Below the pieces are notes generated by a model. That model did not search any database. It was not told the origin of the DNA and worked only from the letters and a program-made list of their open reading frames with translations. Both the position numbers and the translations under genes were made by a program. A DNA stretch of 54,714 bases from CAYVKM01 sp964452045 (GTDB lineage: Bacteria; Calditrichota; Calditrichia; RBG-13-44-9). The DNA lies in contig CAYVKM010000017.1 of the NCBI GenBank assembly GCA_964452045.1, positions 1 to 54,714 on the forward strand. Reading direction: 5' to 3'. Positions 35,299 to 43,042 of the stretch are shown piece after piece (position 1 is the stretch's first letter; the number at the start of each line of letters is the position of its first letter).

Positions 35299-36360
35299 AT
35301 GCTACAAAAAAATAGCGCAGCGATTCTGAGTGATAATCACGCATTTATTTCTGAATTTAGCGAAAAACTAAATGCAGCAAATTTTGTTACAGCGTCGCTT
35401 ATTACATCTGACGGCTGGGCAAAAAAAATTTCCGAACAGATGTATGATTGCTATGTAATTGACAACCTGAATGGTTCCTTTCCCTATTCTACATTCATTT
35501 CCTATCTGAAGCTCAATAAAATTCAGATGTTCATTATTAATATTGGCGAAAATATTCCAGCCCAGATTGAAAATCCATATCTGACCTTCAATTTTGAGTC
35601 AAAATTGGACGATTCTGCTTTATCGGCTCTGCTTAAAAACGCTTCCATTGTATTAAATCGGGACAAAGCCCAAGCAGAGCTTGCCAGCATGCTACTACAT
35701 GATATCAGGTCCCCCTTAAATAGCTTAATAGGTTATCTAGAATTATTAATAAATGGCACTTTTGGACAAATTTCAGAGGGACATAAGAACATTCTTGAGA
35801 AAGCTATGGAGATGGGAGATGCAACTCTCGATCTCCTGGAAGATATGAATGAAGTTTTTCAAAAAGAACAAGATAGTTTTATTATTCAAAAACAGCCATT
35901 CAATCTAATAAAGCTGATTGATGCCGTTTTATTAAATGTTTGGGTAAAAGCAGACAAGAAAAATATTCAGATAAGAAGGGAAATCCCAGCCGATTTACCC
36001 GAACTTTTTGGTGATGATTATCAAATCCAAAGGTTGCTTACTAACATCCTATCAAATTCCATTAAATACTCACCAAAGAACTCACATATACTCATTAAAG
36101 CAGATACTCTCGATAACGATTTTGCAAAAATAAGCGTAATAGACAATGGGCAAGGAGTTCCGGAAAATCACCTGCCATATCTTTTTGAAAAATATTACAG
36201 AGTAAAACAAAAAACAAAAGTCCAGAAGGGCTATGGACTTGGACTTTACATTTGCAAAATTATCGCAAAAGCGCATGGTGGTAAAATTTGGGCAGAGAAT
36301 AATGATCAGGGGGGATTAACCGTTATGTTTACTCTACAAACCAATGCAAATCCCCAATAA
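35299..36360 (+). CDS. Cytoplasmic histidine kinase with receiver-like N-terminal domain
   Basis: The 353-aa protein has no membrane segment. Residues 1-115 have the alternating strand/helix pattern of a receiver (YDCYVIDNL, then QMFIINIG) but lack the usual acidic cluster and Lys, so it looks like a degenerate receiver. HisKA follows with His134 in MLLHDIRSPLNSL, then HATPase_c with NILSNSIKYSPKNS, DNGQGVPENHLPYLFEKYYR and GYGLGLYICKIIAKAHGG. No response-regulator gene is adjacent. It may receive its signal through protein contact at the N-terminal domain. Confidence 0.88.
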   Translation: MLQKNSAAILSDNHAFISEFSEKLNAANFVTASLITSDGWAKKISEQMYDCYVIDNLNGSFPYSTFISYLKLNKIQMFIINIGENIPAQIENPYLTFNFESKLDDSALSALLKNASIVLNRDKAQAELASMLLHDIRSPLNSLIGYLELLINGTFGQISEGHKNILEKAMEMGDATLDLLEDMNEVFQKEQDSFIIQKQPFNLIKLIDAVLLNVWVKADKKNIQIRREIPADLPELFGDDYQIQRLLTNILSNSIKYSPKNSHILIKADTLDNDFAKISVIDNGQGVPENHLPYLFEKYYRVKQKTKVQKGYGLGLYICKIIAKAHGGKIWAENNDQGGLTVMFTLQTNANPQ

Positions 36361-36581
36361 ACTTCTATATTTTTATTCTGAATAAAATAAGTATACTTGC
36401 GAAGCTCTCAAATTCGAAAAATTCGATCGTTTACACGCTCCTTGCATGATAAAATTTGTTGTTATCCAGTCTAAAATCATCTCATTCAAAATCTCAAAAT
36501 GTGATTTTAAGGTTTGATATAGCAAACTAATTAGATTATTATTTAGTGATTATTTATCAGGGGAAGATAAGGAACAATTAA

Positions 36582-37067
36582 TTGCCTAATTCAAAGGTTA
36601 TCTGGCGCATCGACGATCGATTAATACACGGACAGGTTATTATTGGATGGTGTTCTCAACTGCCAATTACAAAATTAGTTGTTTGTGATGATGATATCGC
36701 CAGAAATCAATGGGAAAAAAATCTGCTCTTGATGGCTGCTCCACCAGAGATCGATTCAAAAATTAGTACCACATTAGAAATATCTAAATTAGCCAACGAA
36801 TGGATCAATGGAAAAGGATTGGTTCTTGTATTACTAAAATCACCATTCATCTTGAAAAAGCTCATTAAAATGGGAGTAGATATTGAGATGGTAAATATTG
36901 GCGGAATTCATTACCGTCAGGACAGGAAAGAATATTTGTCATATTTATTTCTATCAGAGGAAGAAATCGACATTTTTCAAGAATTAATCAAAAAAGGGAT
37001 AAAATTCGTCTGCCAGGATCTTCCAACTTCAAGTAAGATCAATTTAGAAAAACTTATTAAAAAATAG
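36582..37067 (+). CDS. Orphan PTS mannose-family EIIB
   Basis: The 161-aa protein matches EIIB of the mannose/fructose/sorbose PTS family: W-R-I-D-D-R-L-I-H-G-Q-V with phospho-acceptor His16, LVVCDDDIARN and NIGGIHYRQDRKEYLSY. No IIA, IIC or IID genes are present, so transport is not indicated; a regulatory phosphorelay role, as proposed for such orphan PTS proteins in other Gram-negatives, is more likely. The start is TTG with AAGGA upstream. It is followed after 4 bases by yjbQ. Confidence 0.9.
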   Translation: MPNSKVIWRIDDRLIHGQVIIGWCSQLPITKLVVCDDDIARNQWEKNLLLMAAPPEIDSKISTTLEISKLANEWINGKGLVLVLLKSPFILKKLIKMGVDIEMVNIGGIHYRQDRKEYLSYLFLSEEEIDIFQELIKKGIKFVCQDLPTSSKINLEKLIKK

Positions 37068-37071
37068 TCCC

Positions 37072-37503
37072 ATGATTATAGAAACTCAGGAATTTTTTGT
37101 TGATACCCAAGGAAATTCTGACATAATAGATATTACCAGTATTATTGGAAACTTTTTAAATAAATCTGATTTTAGCGAAGGTCAGGCTACTATTTTCGTT
37201 CCAGGAAGTACTGCTGCATTAACGACAATAGAATATGAACCGGGCTTATTAAGGGATCTGCCCGAATTTCTTGACGATCTAATTCCCGCCAACAGAAATT
37301 ATCACCATGATAAAACATGGCATGATGGAAATGGACATGCACATCTTCGGTCGGCACTTATAAAAACAAGCCTGACCGTCCCCTTTAAGCAAGGAAGGCT
37401 ACTTCTGGGTACCTGGCAACAATTAATTTTAATTGATTGTGATAACCGGCCACGTAAAAGGAGAATAATAGTTCAATTCATTGGTAATAAAGAAGTAGGT
37501 TAG
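37072..37503 (+). CDS. yjbQ: YjbQ family protein (UPF0047)
   Basis: The 143-aa protein has the complete family pattern: an ATIFVPGSTAALTTIEYEPG segment, Y-H-H-D-K-T-W-H-D-G-N-G-H-A-H-L-R-S-A-L with clustered histidines, and LGTWQQLILIDCDNRPRKR at the end. E. coli YjbQ has a reported side activity as a thiamine-phosphate synthase; the true role is unsettled. It is translationally close to the EIIB gene (4-base gap). Its last codons and stop form the left half of a 14-bp hairpin. Confidence 0.93.
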   Translation: MIIETQEFFVDTQGNSDIIDITSIIGNFLNKSDFSEGQATIFVPGSTAALTTIEYEPGLLRDLPEFLDDLIPANRNYHHDKTWHDGNGHAHLRSALIKTSLTVPFKQGRLLLGTWQQLILIDCDNRPRKRRIIVQFIGNKEVG

Positions 37504-37526
37504 CCTGAAAAACTAACCTACTTCTT
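37490..37526. terminator. 14-bp perfect hairpin at the end of yjbQ
   Basis: AAGAAGTAGGTTAG and CTAACCTACTTCTT pair perfectly around a 9-base loop (CCTGAAAAA). The left arm includes the yjbQ stop. It lacks a U-run on the plus strand; on the minus strand a weak TTTATTA follows. It probably ends both yjbQ and the opposing small ORFs. From 37527 to 37575 I see nothing else. Confidence 0.6.
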
Positions 37527-37575
37527 GGAGGAGACCCATTCATTTATGTTAAGGTATGGAGGCGTTCTTTCTGTT

Positions 37576-37758
37576 TTACAACATGACACTTTTTAAATAA
37601 CGTCTGCGAAATTCTTCGGCATACCCATCTGTTAACCAGGTAATCACCGTTTCTGTTAAGGAAACTTCTGAATTCTTCTCCTGATTCAATTTCTCGTATA
37701 GAACATGAATTTCATCGTACTGTTGTTTCTGATACTCCGTGTGGCTTTGCATTTCCAT
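37576..37758 (-). CDS. Small hypothetical protein (60 aa)
   Basis: I do not recognise it. The 60-aa product is charged and helical, with no signal peptide or membrane segment. It ends T-E-T-V-I-T-W-L-T-D-G-Y-A-E-E-F-R-R-R-Y-L-K. Support for reality is a GAGG ribosome site, a 4-base gap to the upstream small ORF on the same strand, and a similar motif in that neighbour. The two could be small adaptor or regulatory proteins. Confidence 0.5.
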   Translation of the reverse strand: MEMQSHTEYQKQQYDEIHVLYEKLNQEKNSEVSLTETVITWLTDGYAEEFRRRYLKSVML

Positions 37759-37762
37759 TTCC

Positions 37763-37972
37763 TCAATTATAATTTATCATTTTATCGTAAGCGTCTTTTA
37801 GCAAATTTTCAAATTTGTCAACTTCAACATTTTCCTCACTCAACCATAAGGCCAAAGCTTCATAAATCGAAATTGATCTCTTTAATATTCCAGATTCCAT
37901 TTTTTGATATCGATAAATATTTTGAAGAGAGTATTCAATATTCATTTTTATCATTCCAAATTCCAATAACAT
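37763..37972 (-). CDS. Small hypothetical protein (up to 69 aa)
   Basis: I do not recognise it. It is helical and acidic, with S-I-S-I-Y-E-A-L-A-L-W-L-S-E-E-N-V-E-V-D-K-F-E-N-L-L-K-D, which resembles the W-L-T-D-G-Y-A-E-E-F-R segment of the ORF 4 bases downstream. Met7 or Met10 may be the true start, since no clear ribosome site favours the first Met. The pair looks like a duplicated small gene unit. Confidence 0.5.
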   Translation of the reverse strand: MLLEFGMIKMNIEYSLQNIYRYQKMESGILKRSISIYEALALWLSEENVEVDKFENLLKDAYDKMINYN

Positions 37973-37987
37973 ATTTTACAATTTTCA

Positions 37988-38010
37988 TGCCGAAATAACG
38001 GCAATTTTTT
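37988..38010 (+). terminator. Short terminator-like hairpin
   Basis: TGCCG / CGGCA form a 5-bp stem with loop AAATAA, followed by ATTTTTT on the plus strand. It would stop plus-strand transcription, although no plus-strand gene lies directly upstream. Confidence 0.5.
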
Positions 38011-38080
38011 ATTGGTGTAAATTTCCTTTAGAATTAATGGTTTCAGCCACACCAAAATTATTACCACAAGAAGTTAAATT

Positions 38081-38109
38081 AAAAAGTGTCTCGATTGTCG
38101 ACACTTTTT
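38081..38109. terminator. 10-bp hairpin with A/T flanks
   Basis: AAAAAGTGTC and GACACTTTTT pair perfectly around a 9-base loop. The A5 and T5 ends make it a possible bidirectional terminator, placed where it could stop readthrough from the P1 peptidase/UXS operon. Confidence 0.55.
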
Positions 38110-38299
38110 GGGAAGTGGAGGCTAAATTGTCAACACCTGATGAATTTTAGACGATCAGATTAAGCACAGCATGTCTTTAATTCAACAAATACCTGACGAA
38201 GTTTAGTTCTTTCCCTGAAAGTACTAATAATTTGAGTGGGAATTCCAAATAGGGTTGTTTAGCTTCAACGAGGAGATTAAAATATTTTGAGAACAAAAT

Positions 38300-39226
38300 T
38301 TATGAAATATTCTTTAAACCGATAATACCCCCCAGCTCTTCGGCTTCGTTCACAGCGCTGATAATACTTTGCTGCGTAGCCTCAATGGCCAACTCTGTCA
38401 AAAGATCGAGGTCGGCAGATTCTGATCCATGAGACATTGAGAAAATTACATCGCCATCATAGCGAGTATGTGCCGGTTTAATTGTACGCACTATGCCATT
38501 ATGCGCTCGCTCAGATAGATAATGCAGTTCAAGTTTTGACAAATGACAATTGAACATTAATGCGATTAAAACAGTATTTTCTCCAAATCCGGGATTGGGG
38601 GGTTGCCAGCGATAAAGCGGATTTTCCTCAGCGATGAATTTGCCTACCCTGTACGCGCCAGCCAGGACATTTCCTTTCTGATCTAAAATATCTCCAACAG
38701 CATTTACAACAGATATAGCGCTGATCTCAATATGCTCATAATTTAGTTGAAAATACCCTAATCCACCTTTCATCATAGATTCTACGCCTGCCCATTTTCC
38801 GATTGTGGCGGCAGTGCCTGCGCCAATATTCCCCTGAGGCGTTGGAAAACTGGAAGCACTTCTGCATGCTTGGTATGCATCATCACTGGTAGGGAACGCA
38901 TTTACATCCAAAACGGGCAAGTCATATATCACTGCTGCCGGAACAATAGGGATTGGTCGGAGAACTGTGTGGTAACCGATATTCCTTTCTGAGAGATAAC
39001 GCATAACTCCGCCTGCAGCATCCAATCCAAATGCACTTCCCCCGGTTAAAAATAGCGCATTTATTTGCTCCACCTTTCGAAAGGGTGATAAAAGTGCAAA
39101 CTCACGTGTACCGGGAGATACCCCCCTGGCATAAGCTGAAGCCCTGGTTTCTTCGGGACAGAGAATAACTGTGCAGCCAGTCCCACGTTTTAGATCTGTA
39201 AAATGGCCAATTTTAAAAGAATCCAT
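38300..39226 (-). CDS. P1 family (DmpA-like) peptidase
   Basis: The 308-aa protein has the P1/DmpA pattern: IGHFTDLKRGTGCTVILCPE at the start, LFLTGGSAFGLDAAGGVMRYL, N-I-G-A-G-T-A-A-T-I-G-K-W-A-G, and the putative self-cleavage and nucleophile region E-N-T-V-L-I-A-L-M-F-N. These enzymes are Ntn-type aminopeptidases that mature by internal cleavage; here a Thr would be the nucleophile where DmpA has Ser. Substrates are unknown. It is cytoplasmic and follows the UXS gene by 15 bases. Confidence 0.88.
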   Translation of the reverse strand: MDSFKIGHFTDLKRGTGCTVILCPEETRASAYARGVSPGTREFALLSPFRKVEQINALFLTGGSAFGLDAAGGVMRYLSERNIGYHTVLRPIPIVPAAVIYDLPVLDVNAFPTSDDAYQACRSASSFPTPQGNIGAGTAATIGKWAGVESMMKGGLGYFQLNYEHIEISAISVVNAVGDILDQKGNVLAGAYRVGKFIAEENPLYRWQPPNPGFGENTVLIALMFNCHLSKLELHYLSERAHNGIVRTIKPAHTRYDGDVIFSMSHGSESADLDLLTELAIEATQQSIISAVNEAEELGGIIGLKNIS

Positions 39227-39241
39227 TGTCGGTTGTCCAAT

Positions 39242-40198
39242 TTAATAATCCGATGATATTGAAGAGTAGGAGAGAAGCGACTCAAAATATGTAATTGTAT
39301 TTTTTAGGCCTTCATCGAGGGAAATATTTGGTTCCCAGCCTAAATTATTCTTGATAAGAGTGATATCCGGTTGACGTTGAATCGGATCATCAGGCGGCAA
39401 CGGCTGAAATTTTATTTTCGATTTAGAACCGGTCATTTTCTTTACCTTTTTTGCCAGATCGATAATGGTAAATTCATGAGGATTTCCAATATTCACCGGA
39501 CCAGTAAAATTATTTGAATTCATCATTCGAATTGTCCCCTCAATCAAGTCATCAATATAGCAAAAAGACCTTGTCTGATTACCCTCCCCATAAATAGTAA
39601 TTTCTTCTTTTTTTAAAGCTTGCATAATAAAATTGCTAACTACACGTCCATCATTTGGCGCCATATTGGGTCCATAGGTATTAAAAATTCTGATAATTTT
39701 AATATCTACTTTATTTTGCCGGTGATAATCCATCATCAAGGTTTCAGCCACCCTTTTTCCTTCGTCATAACAACTTCGAATTCCGATGGGATTGACATGT
39801 CCCCAATAATCTTCAGTTTGAGGATGAACTTTGGGATCGCCATAGACCTCCGAGGTCGAGGCAAGCATCACTCTTGCCCTTACCCTTTTAGCAAGCCCTA
39901 ACATATTTATCGTACCCATAACGTTGGTTTTTATCGTTTTAACCGGATTATACTGATAATGGACCGGCGATGCAGGACAGGCAAAATGGTAAATCTGATC
40001 TATCTCCAACAAAACAGGCTGAGTGACGTCGTGGCGAAGAATTTCAAAATTCTTCCTATCCAACAAATCAACGATATTGCTTTTACTTCCGGTGAAAAAA
40101 TTATCCAGGCAAAGTACATCATTGCCCTCATTCAATAATCGCTTGCATAAGTGAGATCCAATAAACCCAGCACCACCGGTTACCAGCACACGTTTCAT
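39242..40198 (-). CDS. UDP-glucuronate decarboxylase-like SDR
   Basis: The 318-aa extended SDR has the Rossmann motif GGAGFIGSHL at 8-17, N-F-F-T-G-S-K-S-N-I, H-D-V-T-Q-P, H-F-A-C-P-A-S-P-V-H-Y, STSEVYGDP, the catalytic SCYDEGKR, RIFNTYGPNM and QTRSFCYIDDLI. This set is characteristic of UXS, which converts UDP-glucuronate to UDP-xylose. It would supply a pentose for envelope or exopolysaccharide. No UDP-glucose dehydrogenase is in the window. Confidence 0.9.
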   Translation of the reverse strand: MKRVLVTGGAGFIGSHLCKRLLNEGNDVLCLDNFFTGSKSNIVDLLDRKNFEILRHDVTQPVLLEIDQIYHFACPASPVHYQYNPVKTIKTNVMGTINMLGLAKRVRARVMLASTSEVYGDPKVHPQTEDYWGHVNPIGIRSCYDEGKRVAETLMMDYHRQNKVDIKIIRIFNTYGPNMAPNDGRVVSNFIMQALKKEEITIYGEGNQTRSFCYIDDLIEGTIRMMNSNNFTGPVNIGNPHEFTIIDLAKKVKKMTGSKSKIKFQPLPPDDPIQRQPDITLIKNNLGWEPNISLDEGLKNTITYFESLLSYSSISSDY

Positions 40199-40306
40199 AT
40201 TTGGTTTCCTTTAATATAATTTATTTATAAATTAAATATATATTTATGGCAATATTAAATCAATCTAAATGTCAGAACTGAAAATCTACAATTTTATATA
40301 TTCGTG

Positions 40307-41059
40307 ATGAATAAAAACAAAATTGATACTGCCATGATTCTGGCCGCCGGACTTGGGACAAGAATGGAACATCTTACTGCGCATCTCCCCAAACCACTGC
40401 TTCCAATCGGGGATACTACTATTCTTGATTTAAGCATCGAGAAATTGATTAACCATGGATTTAAAAAAATTGTTATTAATCTCCATTATAAAGGAAAACA
40501 AATTAAGCAACACCTGGAAAAATTTCGGTCTGACGATGTTGAATTTATTTTCAGTGATGAGCCGAAAATACTTGGAACGGCGGGAGGAATCGCAAAGGCC
40601 GAACCATATTTTATTCAGCAGGATATATTGATCCTAAATTCAGATGTTTTATCAGACATTTCAATCCCAAAATTATTTGAATTTTTTAGGGAACATCAAA
40701 ACATCGCCACTATCGCCGTCTATCCCTCTTATGACAATAAGAATTATAGTTTAGTCACCTATGATGAAGATCGAGCATTAACTGGTTTTTTAAAAAAAGG
40801 TGAGACAATCCCAAAAGAAGCAAAAAGTGGCATATTTATGGGATATCAAATCTTGTCTGAAAGGGCACGTAAATATTTAACACCTCAATATTCCTCAATC
40901 ATCGAAGATTTATTTCTCAAAGCCCTTGAAAAAAAAATTAAGATATCTGTTTATGTTCACACCGGAAATTGGTATGATTTGGGGACCAAACAAAATTATT
41001 ATGATTATCTGGAAATGATCAAACAAAACCCCACGCTCTTGAAAGGGTTAGATAAATAA
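40307..41059 (+). CDS. Sugar nucleotidyltransferase (NTP_transferase family)
   Basis: The 250-aa protein is a single nucleotidyltransferase domain: M-I-L-A-A-G-L-G-T-R-M-x-x-L-T, LPKPLLPIGDTTILDLSI, VINLHYKGKQIKQHL, I-L-G-T-A-G-G-I and I-L-N-S-D-V-L-S-D. It resembles MurU and mannose-1-phosphate guanylyltransferase-like enzymes. The sugar cannot be told from sequence. I start it at ATG 40307 rather than GTG 40304. It is divergent from the UXS gene. Confidence 0.88.
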   Translation: MNKNKIDTAMILAAGLGTRMEHLTAHLPKPLLPIGDTTILDLSIEKLINHGFKKIVINLHYKGKQIKQHLEKFRSDDVEFIFSDEPKILGTAGGIAKAEPYFIQQDILILNSDVLSDISIPKLFEFFREHQNIATIAVYPSYDNKNYSLVTYDEDRALTGFLKKGETIPKEAKSGIFMGYQILSERARKYLTPQYSSIIEDLFLKALEKKIKISVYVHTGNWYDLGTKQNYYDYLEMIKQNPTLLKGLDK

Positions 41060-41173
41060 GCTCATTTTAATATTAAAGTATACATTTTATTAATTTTCCT
41101 CTACTTCCTGCATTGCATTAAACACAATCGCACCTTAAATTTTGATGGGCAAAAAATTATGAGGGTTGTTTAC

Positions 41174-41656
41174 ATGGAAATAAAAACTATTGATATCACA
41201 AAACCTGTTGAGGTTAACTTTATCCTTGGCCAGAGTCACTTTATAAAAACCGTAGAAGATATTTATGAAACCGTCATCCAAACTGTACCCGGGGTGAAAT
41301 TCGGCATCGCCTTTTGTGAGGCATCCCAGGATCGTCTGGTTCGATGGACAGGGAATGATGAGGAAATGATCCAACTCGCACAAAAAAATGCCATGGATAT
41401 CGGTGCCGGACATTCATTCATCATTTTTTTAAAAAATGCTTTTCCAATTAATGTTCTAAACGCAATTAAGATGGTACCCGAAGTATGTACAATCTTTTGC
41501 GCATCGGCAAATCAGGTGCAAGTTGTCATTGCCGAGTCCAATAATGGGAAAGCAATATTAGGAGTTATTGACGGCCAATCCCCACTGGGCATCGAAAAGG
41601 AAAAAGACATTGCACATCGAAAAGAATTCCTCCGGAAGATTGGCTATAAACAATGA
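41174..41656 (+). CDS. Adenosine-specific kinase (DUF355 family)
   Basis: The 160-aa protein starts MEIKTIDITKPVEVNFILGQ and continues HFIKTVEDIYETVIQ, FGIAFCEASQDRLVRWTGND, GAGHSFIIFLKNAFPINVLN and GVIDGQSPLGIE. These match the adenosine-specific kinase family known mostly from archaea and thermophilic bacteria; the Pyrobaculum member was shown to bind adenosine and AMP. The start was chosen because GAGGG lies 8 bases before this ATG; an upstream ATG at 41159 overlaps that site. Confidence 0.9.
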   Translation: MEIKTIDITKPVEVNFILGQSHFIKTVEDIYETVIQTVPGVKFGIAFCEASQDRLVRWTGNDEEMIQLAQKNAMDIGAGHSFIIFLKNAFPINVLNAIKMVPEVCTIFCASANQVQVVIAESNNGKAILGVIDGQSPLGIEKEKDIAHRKEFLRKIGYKQ

Positions 41657-41757
41657 AGGGACTAATTTTCAAGTAACAGGAAACAAATTTGTAAACTAAC
41701 ACATATCTTAAATTGTCTGTTGATAGTAGATTCTGAAACTTTAAATCCGGATTAAAT

Positions 41758-43017
41758 TTGATAAAATTATTTAGGTCTAATTTATTTTTAATTTTAGGTC
41801 TCCAACTATTCTACAATTATTTCTGCTCAACTACTCACGTTTTATCTCAATCCACTACGGAAGATAGTGTAAAATTCTTGAAGCAAATAAACGAGCTTTC
41901 AGAACAAAAACAATATGCTTCCGTCCAACGTTTGCTGGAAAACAGATTACAGAAAATTAGTTTCAAACAGTTCTGGGCCTGCCGAATGGTCCAAAATGGA
42001 TTGCAAAATTACTCTAGTCATGAGTCGTTTAAAATATTCTATCTGCGAAATGAGCCAATCGTCCAAAAAACAAATCAGGCGGATACTATTCTAAATATTC
42101 AAATGGCGGAATTACGTTATCCGCAAAGAATATTAAGAAAGATTAACAACAACTATCCAAACTATGGTTGGGCATTTAAACTTTTAGGGGATTATTATAA
42201 TTTACAATTTCAGGAATTTAAAAATTTTGATTTTGCTCCGGAAAATTTAGTCAGCGAACTAGAGGAAAAGGTTTATAATAACTATTCAAAAGCACTTAAT
42301 CTTGGATATCTGAGCATAGATGTGAATCGCTGGCTGGGTATTTATTATTTGAACAAAGATCAAACTGATAAAGCTGAACTATACTTTTTAAAAAATGTAA
42401 CAGATAAAGTTGAAGATCCACCATCGCTCTTAAAACTTTCTGAAATCAGTTATTCAAAGAAAGAGTTCACTCGTGCATATAACTATGCAGCACGCGCCTT
42501 GGAAAAATTCAATAAGGATAAAATTTATCAGATTTACAATGCAAAGCGTCTGGCCGCCAACTCCCTTAAGGAGCTTGGAGAACTTAATAAATTTCATACA
42601 TTGCTCAAAGAATGCATCCAATCGATTCCGGAGAAACAAGATGCCTATATCGATTTGATTAACTATTATCTCTCAGACAATAACACTCCCGCGGTTGAAA
42701 CAACCATCCGAAAAATGCTTTTGCACGATCCTTATGATATAAAGGGTTATAGAATTACCGAAAAATATATCCTGAACAGTAAAAATTTTTATTTCGCGGA
42801 TAATCTTTTTGATGAAATGCTTATGCAGTTCGAAAATTGGGATGAGGTGTTAGCCAATATATACTGGTCCAAAGGGGATTTAGCTTACTCGCAAGGACTG
42901 GAAACTGAGGCACACAAGTATTGGGAAATCAGTCGGAGTTATATGCGACAATACTTGCCCGAAGATAGCGAATTAATTAAAGAGGTGGGACAAATAGAAA
43001 ATAAACAACCAAATTAG
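41758..43017 (+). CDS. Exported TPR-like repeat protein
   Basis: I do not recognise a named family. The 419-aa protein has an N-terminal signal (NLFLILGLQLFYNYFCSTTHVLS) and then helix pairs that read like tetratricopeptide repeats: WAFKLLGDYYNLQF, V-N-R-W-L-G-I-Y-Y-L-N-K-D-Q-T-D-K-A-E-L-Y-F, YAARALEKFNKDK, ANIYWSKGDLAYSQGLETEA. It is probably periplasmic and scaffolding. The start is TTG with a weak GGA. It precedes the M1 lipoprotein gene by 25 bases, so the two are likely co-expressed. Confidence 0.7.
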   Translation: MIKLFRSNLFLILGLQLFYNYFCSTTHVLSQSTTEDSVKFLKQINELSEQKQYASVQRLLENRLQKISFKQFWACRMVQNGLQNYSSHESFKIFYLRNEPIVQKTNQADTILNIQMAELRYPQRILRKINNNYPNYGWAFKLLGDYYNLQFQEFKNFDFAPENLVSELEEKVYNNYSKALNLGYLSIDVNRWLGIYYLNKDQTDKAELYFLKNVTDKVEDPPSLLKLSEISYSKKEFTRAYNYAARALEKFNKDKIYQIYNAKRLAANSLKELGELNKFHTLLKECIQSIPEKQDAYIDLINYYLSDNNTPAVETTIRKMLLHDPYDIKGYRITEKYILNSKNFYFADNLFDEMLMQFENWDEVLANIYWSKGDLAYSQGLETEAHKYWEISRSYMRQYLPEDSELIKEVGQIENKQPN

Positions 43018-43042
43018 ACAATTAATAAATAGAGGATTTATA

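Larger units (their letters stand above)
37973..38299. other. Intergenic stretch with two hairpins and possible gene remnant
   Basis: This 327-base gap holds the two hairpins listed separately. A 37-codon plus-strand reading (38037-38150, MVSATPKLLPQEVKLKSVS...) passes through one hairpin and ends in PDEF-stop; a second short reading ends PDEV-stop with a similar DNA sequence (ACCTGATGAATTTTAG and ACCTGACGAAGTTTAG). These may be decayed coding sequence, but I cannot support a gene. Confidence 0.4.
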
